From: an uncultured Mediterraneibacter sp.
GTDB taxonomy: Bacteria > Bacillota > Clostridia > Lachnospirales > Lachnospiraceae
Length of the DNA stretch: 48,687 bases
Assembly (NCBI RefSeq): GCF_934309415.1
Contig: NZ_CAKRDI010000023.1
Location: forward strand, 1 to 48,687
Direction of reading: 5' to 3'
Position numbers and translations under genes: made by a program. How positions within the stretch are numbered: the stretch's first letter is position 1; every line of letters begins with the position of its first letter. The notes under the pieces were generated by a model. It made no database searches, was not told the DNA's origin, and was given only the letters and a program-made list of their open reading frames with translations. Of this stretch, positions 16,687 through 25,502 are shown in pieces.

Positions 16687-16747
16687 AAAGATACATTGCA
16701 GGACGGGAAACCTGTTCAGCCGTGAAAACGGTCAATGTATCTTTTTT
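16687..16747 (+). promoter_or_regulatory. Structured leader/attenuator ahead of the adenine deaminase genes
   Basis: A long stem AAAGATACATTG (16687-16698) with CAATGTATCTTT (16733-16744) encloses two hairpins. One is CAGG/CCTG (16699-16702 and 16711-16714) with loop ACGGGAAA. The other is CCGT-GAAA-ACGG (16720-16731) with a GNRA tetraloop. T-tract 16742-16747 follows at once, about 20 bp before the ribosome site. Loop bases ACGG (16703-16706) are exactly complementary to CCGT (16720-16723), giving an alternative pairing that would disrupt the second hairpin. This looks like a terminator-coupled riboregulator. It does not fit the purine aptamer layout. A possible -35, TTGACA, is at 16638-16643. 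Confidence 0.6.
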
Positions 16748-16779
16748 ATTTCTTAAATTCATTTTCAGGAGGTCCAGAT

Positions 16780-18564
16780 ATGGAAAGAACAAACAAAGAA
16801 GCACTCAAAGAGATGATTCGTGCAGGCCGCGGAAAGATCCCGGCACATAAGGTCATCAAAGGCGGACAGCTGGTAAACGTAATGTCAAGCGAGATCTACC
16901 CGGCAGATATTGCAGTATATAATGATATGATCGCTGCAGTAGGAGATGTAGAGGATTACATCGGACCTGATACAGAGATTATTGATGCGACAGGATATTA
17001 CCTGACACCAGGTATGATCGACGGACATATTCACAGTGAGTGCAGCAAGATGAGTATTACAAGCTATGCAAAAGCTGTTGTACCAAGAGGAACAACAAGT
17101 ATGATCTCAGGACTGGATGAGTATATCTCTGTATCAGGACTGGACGGACTGAAAGAAGTTCTGGCTGAGATGAAACAGAGTCCATTGAAGGTGTTCTGGG
17201 GAGCACCATATAAGACTCCATATACAATCCCAGAATCAACAGTTGCATTCAACTTTACGGAAGAAGTTCACAAGGAAGTACAGCAGTGGCCGGAGTGTTA
17301 TGGTGTATGGGAGACTGTTCGTGAATTCCTTCAGGAGGAAGATGAAGATACACTCGGAGCAATCGCTCAGGCTGCAAAGAACCGCCTTCCGGTCTTTGGA
17401 TGTGCACCGATGGTAGTAGGAAATGATCTGAATGGTTATCTGTGTGGTGGCGTTCGTCTTGACCACGAGAGCTATACACATGAAGAAGTTGTAGAGAAGA
17501 TGAGAAAAGGAATGCACATGCTGATCCGTGAATCATGCGTAACACATTTCCTGGAAGAAAATATTAAAGCAGTGACAGAAGTGAATCCGGCATTTGCAAG
17601 AAGAGTCAGCTTCTGCACAGATGATGTAACAGCAACAGATATCCTGAGCAAGGGACATCTTGATAATGTAGTCCGTCTTGCAATCAAAGCTGGTGTTGAG
17701 CCGATGACAGCGATCCAGATGGCAACAATCAACAGTGCTGAGGCGTACCGTATCGATCATCTGATCGGATCTATCTGCCCGGGAAGAATTGCAGATATTC
17801 TCTTTGTTAAGAGCATTGAAGAATTCGAAGTATGCAAGGTTATGACAAACGGAAAGATGGTTGCAGAAGATCACAAGCTTACTTATGAACTGAAAGCTCC
17901 GGAAAGAAGCAGTGTACTGAAGGGAGCACTGAAGTGCAAGCTTACAACAAAGGAAGACTTTGAATATAAGACAGGCATTCAGAACGGTGAGGCAGATGTT
18001 CTTGCAATTGATGTCAAAGGACCTTTCGTCCGCAAGAGAAGAGATGTTGTTCTTCAGGTGAAGGATGGTGTTGTACAGCCGGATCCAGAGCAGGATGTAG
18101 CAATGGTATCTGTACTGGAGCGTTTCGGAAGAAATGGAAATAAGTCTCTGGCATTCTGCTCCGGATGGAAATTAAAGAAAGGCGCCATGGCTTCTTCAGC
18201 AGCACCGGATGATAACAACCTGGTTGTTATGGGTGTGAGCGCAGAAGATATGTCTATCGCAGCAAACTATGTAATTGAGCAGGGCGGCGGACAGGTTGTT
18301 GTAGCAGATGGTGAGATCGTAGAGTTCCTTCCACTTCCTGTTGGAGGAATCGTAAGTGATGCAGAGCCGGAAGAAGTCAGAGATCAGGAACAGAAGATTG
18401 ATCAGGCAACAAGAAGCCTTGGATCAGACCTTCCGAATCCGATGATGTACATGTTCTTCCTTCCAATCACTGCAATTCCGGATTATGCGATCACTGATGT
18501 AGGACCGGTAGATTATGTGAACCTGACAACATTTGAACCAGTACTTGCAGTTCGTGAAAAGTAA
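16780..18564 (+). CDS. Divergent adenine deaminase-family amidohydrolase
   Basis: The 594-residue protein starts at ATG 16780 behind CAGGAGG. It has the Ade fold order: N-terminal sandwich, GMIDGHIHSECSKMS at about residues 78-92, CTDDVTATD, GHLDNVVR, MATINSAEAY and PGRIADILFV, then the C-terminal Ade domain (GMSA-type NLVVMGVSAEDM). Unlike the next gene it lacks the canonical DPHEI stretch (it has GLDEYISV), and the GLGEFM region reads CYGVWETV. Those changes sit around the metal centre, so the substrate may be a modified purine rather than adenine. BH0637-type N6-methyladenine deaminases are a precedent for functional drift in this family. Confidence 0.85.
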   Translation: MERTNKEALKEMIRAGRGKIPAHKVIKGGQLVNVMSSEIYPADIAVYNDMIAAVGDVEDYIGPDTEIIDATGYYLTPGMIDGHIHSECSKMSITSYAKAVVPRGTTSMISGLDEYISVSGLDGLKEVLAEMKQSPLKVFWGAPYKTPYTIPESTVAFNFTEEVHKEVQQWPECYGVWETVREFLQEEDEDTLGAIAQAAKNRLPVFGCAPMVVGNDLNGYLCGGVRLDHESYTHEEVVEKMRKGMHMLIRESCVTHFLEENIKAVTEVNPAFARRVSFCTDDVTATDILSKGHLDNVVRLAIKAGVEPMTAIQMATINSAEAYRIDHLIGSICPGRIADILFVKSIEEFEVCKVMTNGKMVAEDHKLTYELKAPERSSVLKGALKCKLTTKEDFEYKTGIQNGEADVLAIDVKGPFVRKRRDVVLQVKDGVVQPDPEQDVAMVSVLERFGRNGNKSLAFCSGWKLKKGAMASSAAPDDNNLVVMGVSAEDMSIAANYVIEQGGGQVVVADGEIVEFLPLPVGGIVSDAEPEEVRDQEQKIDQATRSLGSDLPNPMMYMFFLPITAIPDYAITDVGPVDYVNLTTFEPVLAVREK

Positions 18565-18626
18565 TTATCGTCAGAGGTTTCTGCTCCGGCGGTATTTAGA
18601 AAATGATAAAAAGGAGGCTGTTCCAT

Positions 18627-20375
18627 ATGAAAGATGCAGCAACAATGAAAGAAGAACTCAGAAAATTGATCGATGTAGCAGCAGGACGTGTTCCGGCTGA
18701 TCTGGTAATTAAAAACTGTAAGATCGTGAATGTATTTTCCGGAAAGATTCAGGAAGGTAATATTGCATTTTCCGGAAATCAGATTGCAGGAATCGGAGAT
18801 TATGAAGGAGAAAAAGTAATTGATGCAGAGGGAAGGTATGCGGCACCTGGATTCATAGACAGCCATATCCATATTGAATCTTCCTATGTAAGTCCGGAGG
18901 AGATCGGACGTCTGTTAGTTCCTCACGGCGGAACAACCATCATGGCTGACCCGCATGAGATCGTGAATGTCTGTGGAATCGCCGGACTGGATTATATGAT
19001 GAAAGCAGCAGAGAATACAGTGTTGGATGTGAAGTACGAACTTCCATCCTGTGTGCCGGCTACTCCGTGGGAGCATTCAGGAGCAGTGATCGATGCAGAG
19101 GCAATGAAAGAACCTATCAAAAGAGATGGGATCGCCGGACTTGGTGAGTTTATGAATTTTCCTGGAGTCATCCATGCGGCAGACAGTGATCTGGATAAGA
19201 TCGTTGTTGCAAAACAGGAAGGCAAGTGGGTTGACGGACATGGTCCTGGAATTACAGGCAAAGAACTGAATGCCTATGCAGCAGCAAGAATTGCAGCTGA
19301 TCATGAGTGCTCCACTGTAGAAGAGATGAATGACCGGCTGGAGAGAGGTATGTATATTCTCCTTCGTCAGGGTTCTGCATGCCATAATCTGCGTACACTG
19401 ATCAAAGGCATGACTCCGGAGAACAGCAGAAGATGCCTGCTCTGCTCCGATGACCGTCAGCCGAAGACAATCCTTCATGAAGGACATCTCGATAATCATC
19501 TGCGTATCTGCGTAGAAGAAGGTCTGGATCCTGTAACAGCAATTCGTATGGCTACACTGAATGCAGCAGAGTGTTTTGACCTGAAAGACAGAGGAGCCAT
19601 CGCACCGGGATACCGTGGAGATGTTGTTCTTTTAGATGATCTGAAAGACTTCCATGTAAACCGTGTATTTATAGAAGGTGAGCTGGTTGCAGAGGAAGGA
19701 AACTATCTGCCGGAGATTAAGAAATGTGATATAGCTACTGTAAAGGGAAGCGTGATCGTAAAAGATTTCTCCAAAGAGAAATTCAAAATGCATCTGAAAT
19801 CCAACAAAGTCAACGTGATCAAGATCCTGCCGGGCGGTGTAGTAACAGCGAAAGATACTGCAGAGATCCAGTTGGATGAGAATGGTGAATTCGTAAGAAA
19901 TCCAGAAGTTGATCTTGTAAAAGTTGCTGTAGTAGAACGTCATCAGGGAACAGGAAATGTAGCCTGTGGATTCCTCAAAGGATACGGAATCAAAGAAGGT
20001 GCAGTTGCACTTTCAATCGCACATGATTCTCACAACATCATTGTTGTCGGAGTGAGTGATGAAGAAATGGAATTTGCAGTGAATAGTCTGATCGCACAGG
20101 AAGGCGGTATGGTTCTTGTCAAGGAAGGAAAAGTGATTGAGAGCATGCCAATGCCGATCGCAGGACTTATGAGTGATCAGAGCGGCGAGTGGGTAGACCA
20201 GAAGCTGACAGATATTCATGAAAAAGCATATAAAGAACTTGGAATCTGTGGAGATGTGGAACCAGTTATGACACTGTGCTTCATGTCACTGGCAGTTATT
20301 CCGGAAGTTAAACTTACAGATATGGGACTGTTTGATGTAACAACATTCTCATTTATCCCTGTAGAAGCAGAGTAA
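18627..20375 (+). CDS. ade: Adenine deaminase, canonical
   Basis: The 582-residue protein starts at ATG 18627 behind AAGGAGG. All family motifs are present: GFIDSHIHIESSYVSP at about residues 76-90, HGGTTIMADPHEIVNV, LPSCVPATPWEHSGA, GLGEFMNFPGV, VDGHGPGITG, LCSDDRQP, HEGHLDNHLR and PGYRGDVVLLDDL. The C-terminal Ade_C domain contains VAVVERHQGTGNVACGFLKG. It should convert adenine to hypoxanthine plus ammonia using Fe/Mn. It sits 62 bp after the divergent paralogue and 20 bp before the transporter ATPase gene, so all are probably co-transcribed. Confidence 0.95.
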   Translation: MKDAATMKEELRKLIDVAAGRVPADLVIKNCKIVNVFSGKIQEGNIAFSGNQIAGIGDYEGEKVIDAEGRYAAPGFIDSHIHIESSYVSPEEIGRLLVPHGGTTIMADPHEIVNVCGIAGLDYMMKAAENTVLDVKYELPSCVPATPWEHSGAVIDAEAMKEPIKRDGIAGLGEFMNFPGVIHAADSDLDKIVVAKQEGKWVDGHGPGITGKELNAYAAARIAADHECSTVEEMNDRLERGMYILLRQGSACHNLRTLIKGMTPENSRRCLLCSDDRQPKTILHEGHLDNHLRICVEEGLDPVTAIRMATLNAAECFDLKDRGAIAPGYRGDVVLLDDLKDFHVNRVFIEGELVAEEGNYLPEIKKCDIATVKGSVIVKDFSKEKFKMHLKSNKVNVIKILPGGVVTAKDTAEIQLDENGEFVRNPEVDLVKVAVVERHQGTGNVACGFLKGYGIKEGAVALSIAHDSHNIIVVGVSDEEMEFAVNSLIAQEGGMVLVKEGKVIESMPMPIAGLMSDQSGEWVDQKLTDIHEKAYKELGICGDVEPVMTLCFMSLAVIPEVKLTDMGLFDVTTFSFIPVEAE

Positions 20376-20395
20376 ATGTTACTGGAGAGAAGAAA

Positions 20396-21913
20396 ATGAA
20401 AGAACCTATTCTTGAGATGCGCGGCATCACGAAGACTTTCGGCAGCGTAACAGCAAATAAAGATGTAGATCTTACATTATATCCCGGGGAGATTCATGCA
20501 CTCCTCGGGGAAAATGGTGCCGGAAAAAGTACACTTATGAATATTCTTAACGGAATCTATAAACCGAATGGCGGAGAGATCCTTCACAAGGGAAAGAAAG
20601 TTTCTATCCGATCTCCAAGACATGCGGTAGATATGGGAATCGGTATGGTGCATCAGCATTTCCGTCTGATTCCGACACTGACGGCAGCAGAGAATGTGTT
20701 TTTGTATATGCCGGAATGCAAGCTGATCCTGAATAATAAAGAGATGGAAGAACAGATCGGAAAATGGTCAAAAGAATTTCATCTGGATGTAGATCCGTCT
20801 GCACTGATCTGGCAGTTATCTGTCGGAGAGCAACAGAGAGTGGAGATTGTCAAGCTGCTCTGCAGAGGTGCGGATATCCTGATTCTGGATGAGCCTTCAG
20901 CAGTACTGACAGCACAGGAAGCCAAAGAGATGTTCCATGTACTGCGCCGTATGGCAGACAGTGGAAAGAGCGTGGTTGTAATTTCACATAAGATGAATGA
21001 AGTCATGGAATTCGCAGACCGCATCACTGTTTTAAAGGGCGGAGAAGTAGAGGACACTATGCCGGCATCAGAGGCAACTGTAGAACGTCTGACAAAGGCA
21101 GTTGTGGGTGAACGTGAATTGAAGCCACACAAGAATGAAGGTGGAACGAAGCGAGAAGAGGTTGTGCTGGAAGTCAGAGATCTGACTGTGAAAAATGACA
21201 GAGAACTGGAAGCTGTAAAGAAAGTATCTTTTGATATCCATGCAGGAGAGATCTTTGGAATCGCAGGAGTTGCCGGTAATGGTCAGAAAGAGCTGGCTGA
21301 GGCAATCACGGGACTCCGTAAAGTACTGGGTGGAACGATTTCTATCAGTGGTGAGGATGTTACGGCACAGGGTGCGAAGGCACGTGTGAAGAAAAGAGTA
21401 GGTTTTATCCCGGAAGACAGACTGAGCATGGGGCTTGTACCGGGGATGAATATGGAAGAAAACAGAATCCTGAAGGAGTATGACACTCCAAGATTCAGCA
21501 GACACCATATTCTGAAGAAGAAAGTGATCCGTGATACGGTAAAAGACGAGATTAACCGTTATGCGATCAAGACAGCAGGAGATAAAAGTCCGGTATCATT
21601 GATGTCAGGAGGAAATCAGCAGAAGCTTCTCGTTGCAAGAGAAATCGGTGGAGATCCGGTTCTTCTTGTGGCTGTTTATCCGTCTCGTGGACTGGATATC
21701 GGAGCGGCGGAAGCTATCCATGAGATTCTTCTTGAACAGTGTAAGAAGGGAGTTGCAGTCCTTCTGATCTCAGAGGAACTGGATGAATTGTTCCAGATGT
21801 CAGACCGGATCGGCGTTTTATGTTCTGGTGAGATGATGGCAGTGCTTGACCGCGAAGAAGCAGATTATGATACGATAGGAAGGCTGATGTCAGGTGAACA
21901 TTATGAGAAATAA
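20396..21913 (+). CDS. Nucleoside ABC transporter, dual ATP-binding subunit
   Basis: The 505-residue protein carries two ABC domains. The first (residues 4-240) has Walker A GENGAGKST, signature SVGEQQRVEI and Walker B ILILDEPSAVL. The second (about 250-505) has a degenerate Walker A, GVAGNGQKE, and signature MSGGNQQKLLVAREI, as in RbsA/BmpB-type transporters. With the two permeases and BMP lipoprotein that follow, this matches the NupO/YufO group importing purine nucleosides. AGAGAAG lies before ATG 20396. It overlaps the next gene by 11 bp. Confidence 0.92.
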   Translation: MKEPILEMRGITKTFGSVTANKDVDLTLYPGEIHALLGENGAGKSTLMNILNGIYKPNGGEILHKGKKVSIRSPRHAVDMGIGMVHQHFRLIPTLTAAENVFLYMPECKLILNNKEMEEQIGKWSKEFHLDVDPSALIWQLSVGEQQRVEIVKLLCRGADILILDEPSAVLTAQEAKEMFHVLRRMADSGKSVVVISHKMNEVMEFADRITVLKGGEVEDTMPASEATVERLTKAVVGERELKPHKNEGGTKREEVVLEVRDLTVKNDRELEAVKKVSFDIHAGEIFGIAGVAGNGQKELAEAITGLRKVLGGTISISGEDVTAQGAKARVKKRVGFIPEDRLSMGLVPGMNMEENRILKEYDTPRFSRHHILKKKVIRDTVKDEINRYAIKTAGDKSPVSLMSGGNQQKLLVAREIGGDPVLLVAVYPSRGLDIGAAEAIHEILLEQCKKGVAVLLISEELDELFQMSDRIGVLCSGEMMAVLDREEADYDTIGRLMSGEHYEK

Positions 21914-22970
21914 GATACGACTTGAGAAAAGAGAAAATGTAGGAATGCTCCGTATCGTGCTTACCTCCATCCTGTTTACGGTGCTGGCATTTGCATTCTG
22001 TGGAATCATTATTGCAGCAGTCGGGTTCAGCCCGCTGGAAGTATATGGAAAGATGCTTACAAAAGTATTTCTCTCAGGAAAAGGAATCCGGAAGATGATC
22101 AATGCCAGTCTGCCGCTGATGTTCTGTGGACTTGGTGTGGCACTGACATTCAAGATGAATCTGAATAACATCGGAGCAGAAGGACAGTATGCAATGGGTG
22201 CGATCTTTGGTGGAATCTTTGTTCTTTATGGACCGGAGATCGAAGGAATCCCGGGAAGTATTATTCTTGCACTGTGCTGCTTCCTCGGAGGTGCTTTTTG
22301 GGCATTGTTGTGTGCAATCCCAAAAGCGTACTGGGATGTCAATGAGAGTATTACAACATTGATGCTGAATTACATTGCGCTGATTATTTTAAGTTATCTT
22401 GTACTTGGCCCATGGAAGATGCCGGGACAGAACGTAGGACAGACAGAACGAATCTCAGCGGGACTGGAGATCCCGGAACTTGGAGACAGCGGGATCAGTG
22501 CAGGAATTCTGATTGGACTGGTTGCAGCCGTTCTGATCTTCCTGGCATATAAATGTACGACAGACGGATATCAGCTATCTGTGATCCGAAGCAGTATGAA
22601 TTCTGCAAGATATGCCGGAATCAATATTAAGAGAAATATCATTCTTGCGCTGGTTATCAGTGGTGGTCTTGCAGGACTGGCCGGCTATGTACAATATGCA
22701 GGAGTGACACACCGCATTATTGAACAAATGCCGAACAGTGCGGGATATACAGGAATCGTAATCGCATATCTGAGCCGTCTGAATCCGCTGGTTGTTGTGA
22801 TCGTGTCCATTCTTTTTGCAGGACTCCAGAACAGCAGTGCGACAGTACAGGTGCTTGGTGTTCCGGCACAGATTGCTACGATGATCCAGGGATCAGTTAT
22901 GATCTTTGTAATCGCCGGAGATTTCTTCCAGCGATATAAGATTGTAAGAAATAAGGAGGTGAAAGCATGA
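21903..22970 (+). CDS. Nucleoside ABC transporter permease 1
   Basis: The 355-residue permease of the BPD_transp_2 family (YufP/NupP type) has about 9-10 hydrophobic segments. It also has the family blocks GLGVALTFKMNLNNIGAEGQ, YWDVNESITTLMLNYIAL and SARYAGINIKRNIILALVISGGLAGLAG (each in part). ATG 21903 overlaps the ATPase stop by 11 bp, and a GTG at 21894 is possible. Its stop overlaps the next start by 4 bp (ATGA), so the subunits are translationally coupled. Confidence 0.92.
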   Translation: MRNKIRLEKRENVGMLRIVLTSILFTVLAFAFCGIIIAAVGFSPLEVYGKMLTKVFLSGKGIRKMINASLPLMFCGLGVALTFKMNLNNIGAEGQYAMGAIFGGIFVLYGPEIEGIPGSIILALCCFLGGAFWALLCAIPKAYWDVNESITTLMLNYIALIILSYLVLGPWKMPGQNVGQTERISAGLEIPELGDSGISAGILIGLVAAVLIFLAYKCTTDGYQLSVIRSSMNSARYAGINIKRNIILALVISGGLAGLAGYVQYAGVTHRIIEQMPNSAGYTGIVIAYLSRLNPLVVVIVSILFAGLQNSSATVQVLGVPAQIATMIQGSVMIFVIAGDFFQRYKIVRNKEVKA

Positions 22971-23896
22971 TCGCATTAATTATTTCTCTTTGTTCCGGAG
23001 CACTTGTCTATGCAGTCTCTGTCATGTATGCAGGAATCGGCGAGACATTTTCCGAGCGTGCAGGAATTATGAATCTTGGAGTAGAAGGCGTCATGCTGAT
23101 GGGAGCTGTCAGCGGTTATATTGCAGCAGTCAGAACACAGAATCTGGCACTGGCATTTTTGGCAGTACTTCTGACCGGGGCAATACTTGGTCTGGTATTT
23201 GCCTTCCTTACAGTTACACTTCAGTCTGATCAGACGGTATGTGGTATGGCGATGCTGATCTTTGGAACCGGACTGAGTGGATTTATCGGAAAAGACGTAG
23301 CCGGCGTGGCAGCTAACTTAAAGTTTGAGAAGTTTGCGATTCCGCTGCTTTCCAAAATCCCGGTGATCGGTGATATTTTCTTTAAACAGTGTCTGCTCAC
23401 ATATGCGATGTACTTTATTGTTCCGCTGTCTATGTTTTATATTTACAGAACAAGATATGGATTGAAGCTTCGTGCACTGGGTGAGAATCCGGCAGTACTG
23501 GATGCAGCGGGCGAGAATGTCTTCGCTATGAGATATGGATATACAATCTTCGGATGCATGATGATGGCAATCAGTGGAGCCTGTGTATCTCTTGCAAATA
23601 CAAATTTCTGGAACAGTGGAATGACAGCAGGAAAAGGCTGGATTGCCTTTGCGCTGGTTGCGTTTTCTTCATGGAATCCACTGGTGTTGACAGGAGGAGC
23701 CCTGCTCTTTGGTTTCATCAGTTGTCTGGGAAGTAATCTGCAGATCTATCTGCCGTCTGTACCGACAGAGTTCTACAGTGCGCTCCCGTATGTGGCTACA
23801 GTGATCGTATTTATCCTGTCCACAGGAAATTTCAGAAAGAAACATACAGCAGAACCGGCAGCGCTTGCGAAACCATATGACCGTGAGAGCCGGTAA
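22967..23896 (+). CDS. Nucleoside ABC transporter permease 2
   Basis: The 309-residue second permease (YufQ/NupQ type) starts behind AAGGAGGTG within the end of the first. It has about eight membrane segments, with the conserved GETFSERAGIMNLGVEGVML near residue 25 and YGLKLRALGENPAVLDAAGE near 165. It should pair with permease 1 to form the channel. The binding-protein gene follows after a 273-bp gap containing a small mobile element. Confidence 0.92.
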   Translation: MIALIISLCSGALVYAVSVMYAGIGETFSERAGIMNLGVEGVMLMGAVSGYIAAVRTQNLALAFLAVLLTGAILGLVFAFLTVTLQSDQTVCGMAMLIFGTGLSGFIGKDVAGVAANLKFEKFAIPLLSKIPVIGDIFFKQCLLTYAMYFIVPLSMFYIYRTRYGLKLRALGENPAVLDAAGENVFAMRYGYTIFGCMMMAISGACVSLANTNFWNSGMTAGKGWIAFALVAFSSWNPLVLTGGALLFGFISCLGSNLQIYLPSVPTEFYSALPYVATVIVFILSTGNFRKKHTAEPAALAKPYDRESR

Positions 23897-23955
23897 AAGT
23901 GACTGGAAAAAGACATACTGTGGCACAGAGGGAAGAAGTGATTTACAGGTAGCTT

Positions 23956-23988
23956 GTTGCTGTTCACAGCATAGCTGCAAACAGTAAC
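23956..23988 (+). mobile_element. Short-form (33 bp) mini-element, family A
   Basis: A complete 33-bp copy with ends GTTGCTGTT and AACAGTAAC and inner stem CAGC-ATA-GCTG. It is flanked by a perfect 8-bp duplication, GGTAGCTT (23948-23955 and 23989-23996). It lies between permease 2 and the binding-protein gene, where it may add a hairpin to the transcript. Confidence 0.9.
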
Positions 23989-24057
23989 GGTAGCTTCATT
24001 TGGATTAAAGAAGTGCCATTGAAATCATGGAATGTTATGCGGAGAGCCTGTATTGTA

Positions 24058-24119
24058 TCATAGATACTATGAAGGAAAACAGGAGATCCGCTGCATTCAT
24101 TGAGAGAATATCTCAATGT
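24058..24119 (+). other. Two small hairpins before the binding-protein gene
   Basis: TCATAG/CTATGA (24058-24072) and CATTGAG/CTCAATG (about 24099-24119) lie in the gap ahead of the BMP gene. The second is followed by only a weak T-run (TTTATACATT). They could slow RNA decay or set relative expression of the abundant binding protein. Confidence 0.35.
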
Positions 24120-24169
24120 TTATACATTAGAAACAGTAATAAAAAGTTTCGAAAGTTTAGGAGGACAAA

Positions 24170-25312
24170 ATGAAAAAGAAAGTTGTAAGTATTCTGATGG
24201 TAACAGCATTGGTAGCAAGCCTGACAGCAGGATGTGGTTCAAGTTCAGACTCAGGTGATGATAAGAAATCTGATGCAAAATCTGATAAGAAGGATGTATC
24301 AGAACTTGTTATCGGTGAGATGGAATATTCTGTAATCGATGATGGAGGCTGGGCACAGTCCATGCATGAAGGTCTTGTAAAAGCCTGCGATGATCTTGGG
24401 ATTGATACAGACACAAATCTGATTACAATGGAAGAGATTTCAGAGGAAGATACTTCTCTGATCGAATCTACAGTTGAAGAACTGGTAGATGAAGGTGCAG
24501 ATATTATCTTTGGATGTTCCGCAGGATATGCAGCAATTCTTTCCGAGCTTCAGGAAGAGTATCCGGATGTTATCTTTACACAGCAGGGAAATGATGTTTA
24601 TGACAATATCGTTGAGTTCCAGATCCGCGGCTATGAGGGAGATTTCCTGACAGGATACTTAAGTGCCCTGATGAATGAAGGTTCCAATCAGCTTGGATTC
24701 TGTGCAAGTATGGATGAGGCTTCTGTACGTACAGCAATCAACTCCTATGCACTTGGTGCAAAATATGCAAACCCGGACGCAACAGTTCAGGTACTCTGGG
24801 CAGACAGCTGGTATGACCTTGACATTGAGTCACAGAATGCAAAGACACTGATTGACAATGGAATTAAATACATGGGTATGGAGGCTTCCTCACCGGCAGT
24901 ACCTCAGACATGTGAAGAAAACGGTGCATTCTGTGTCGGATATAATGTAGATATGCAGGCATCCGCACCGAAGGCAGTTATGACATCCTTCGTATGGAAC
25001 TGGGCTCCGATCTTTGAGGATATTATGCAGAAGACAGCAGATGGAACAATTGATATTTCTGCAAACTACTACGAAGGTGGAGAATGTGCAGCACTTGCTC
25101 CGTTTAACAGTGACATTGTACCGCAGGATGTTCAGGATAAGGTAAATGATCTCCGTGAGAAGATCAACAGTGGTGAAGTTCAGGTTTACGCCGGAGAACT
25201 GAAAGATGATAAAGGCAATGTTCTCGTAAAAGAAGGCGAGACAATGTCCGACGAAGATATCCTTGCACAGGACTTTTTTGTAGACAATGTAATCGGTGGA
25301 AAAGATAAATAA
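24170..25312 (+). CDS. BMP-family nucleoside-binding lipoprotein
   Basis: The 380-residue protein has a signal peptide, lipobox LTAGC (cysteine near residue 22) and a polar S/D/K linker. A basic membrane lipoprotein domain follows: VIDDGGWAQSMHEGL, EGADIIFGCSAGY, YEGDFLTGYLSALM, GFCASMDE, VGYNVDMQASAPKAVMTSFVWNW in part, and the terminal VYAGELKDDKGN. It should capture purine nucleosides for the adjacent permeases. TAGGAGGAC precedes ATG 24170 and a strong terminator follows, closing the operon. Confidence 0.93.
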   Translation: MKKKVVSILMVTALVASLTAGCGSSSDSGDDKKSDAKSDKKDVSELVIGEMEYSVIDDGGWAQSMHEGLVKACDDLGIDTDTNLITMEEISEEDTSLIESTVEELVDEGADIIFGCSAGYAAILSELQEEYPDVIFTQQGNDVYDNIVEFQIRGYEGDFLTGYLSALMNEGSNQLGFCASMDEASVRTAINSYALGAKYANPDATVQVLWADSWYDLDIESQNAKTLIDNGIKYMGMEASSPAVPQTCEENGAFCVGYNVDMQASAPKAVMTSFVWNWAPIFEDIMQKTADGTIDISANYYEGGECAALAPFNSDIVPQDVQDKVNDLREKINSGEVQVYAGELKDDKGNVLVKEGETMSDEDILAQDFFVDNVIGGKDK

Positions 25313-25343
25313 TCTGATCAAATAATTCATAGAATTCCGTTTG

Positions 25344-25382
25344 AAAAGAGTCAAAATCTGGTGGAAAGATTTTGGCTCTTTT
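25344..25382 (+). terminator. Intrinsic terminator closing the purine transport operon
   Basis: AAAAGAGTCAAAATCT pairs with AGATTTTGGCTCTTTT around a GGTGGAA loop, 30 bp after the binding-protein stop. Confidence 0.9.
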
Positions 25383-25393
25383 CTGTATGTGCT

Positions 25394-25422
25394 TTGCGAT
25401 ACATATGAAAATCTGTTATACT
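25394..25422 (+). promoter_or_regulatory. Promoter of the AAA-ATPase-like gene, copy 1 of a duplicated promoter module
   Basis: TTGCGA (25394-25399), 17 bases, TATACT (25417-25422). About 60 bp around it resembles the region at 31942-32000. Confidence 0.65.
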
Positions 25423-25502
25423 GAAACAAGCAATAATAAATGATGGGATGTATTTACATTTAAAGCAAGGCAGTAAGCCTGTCTCATTAAGGAGAGCAGA
25501 AC

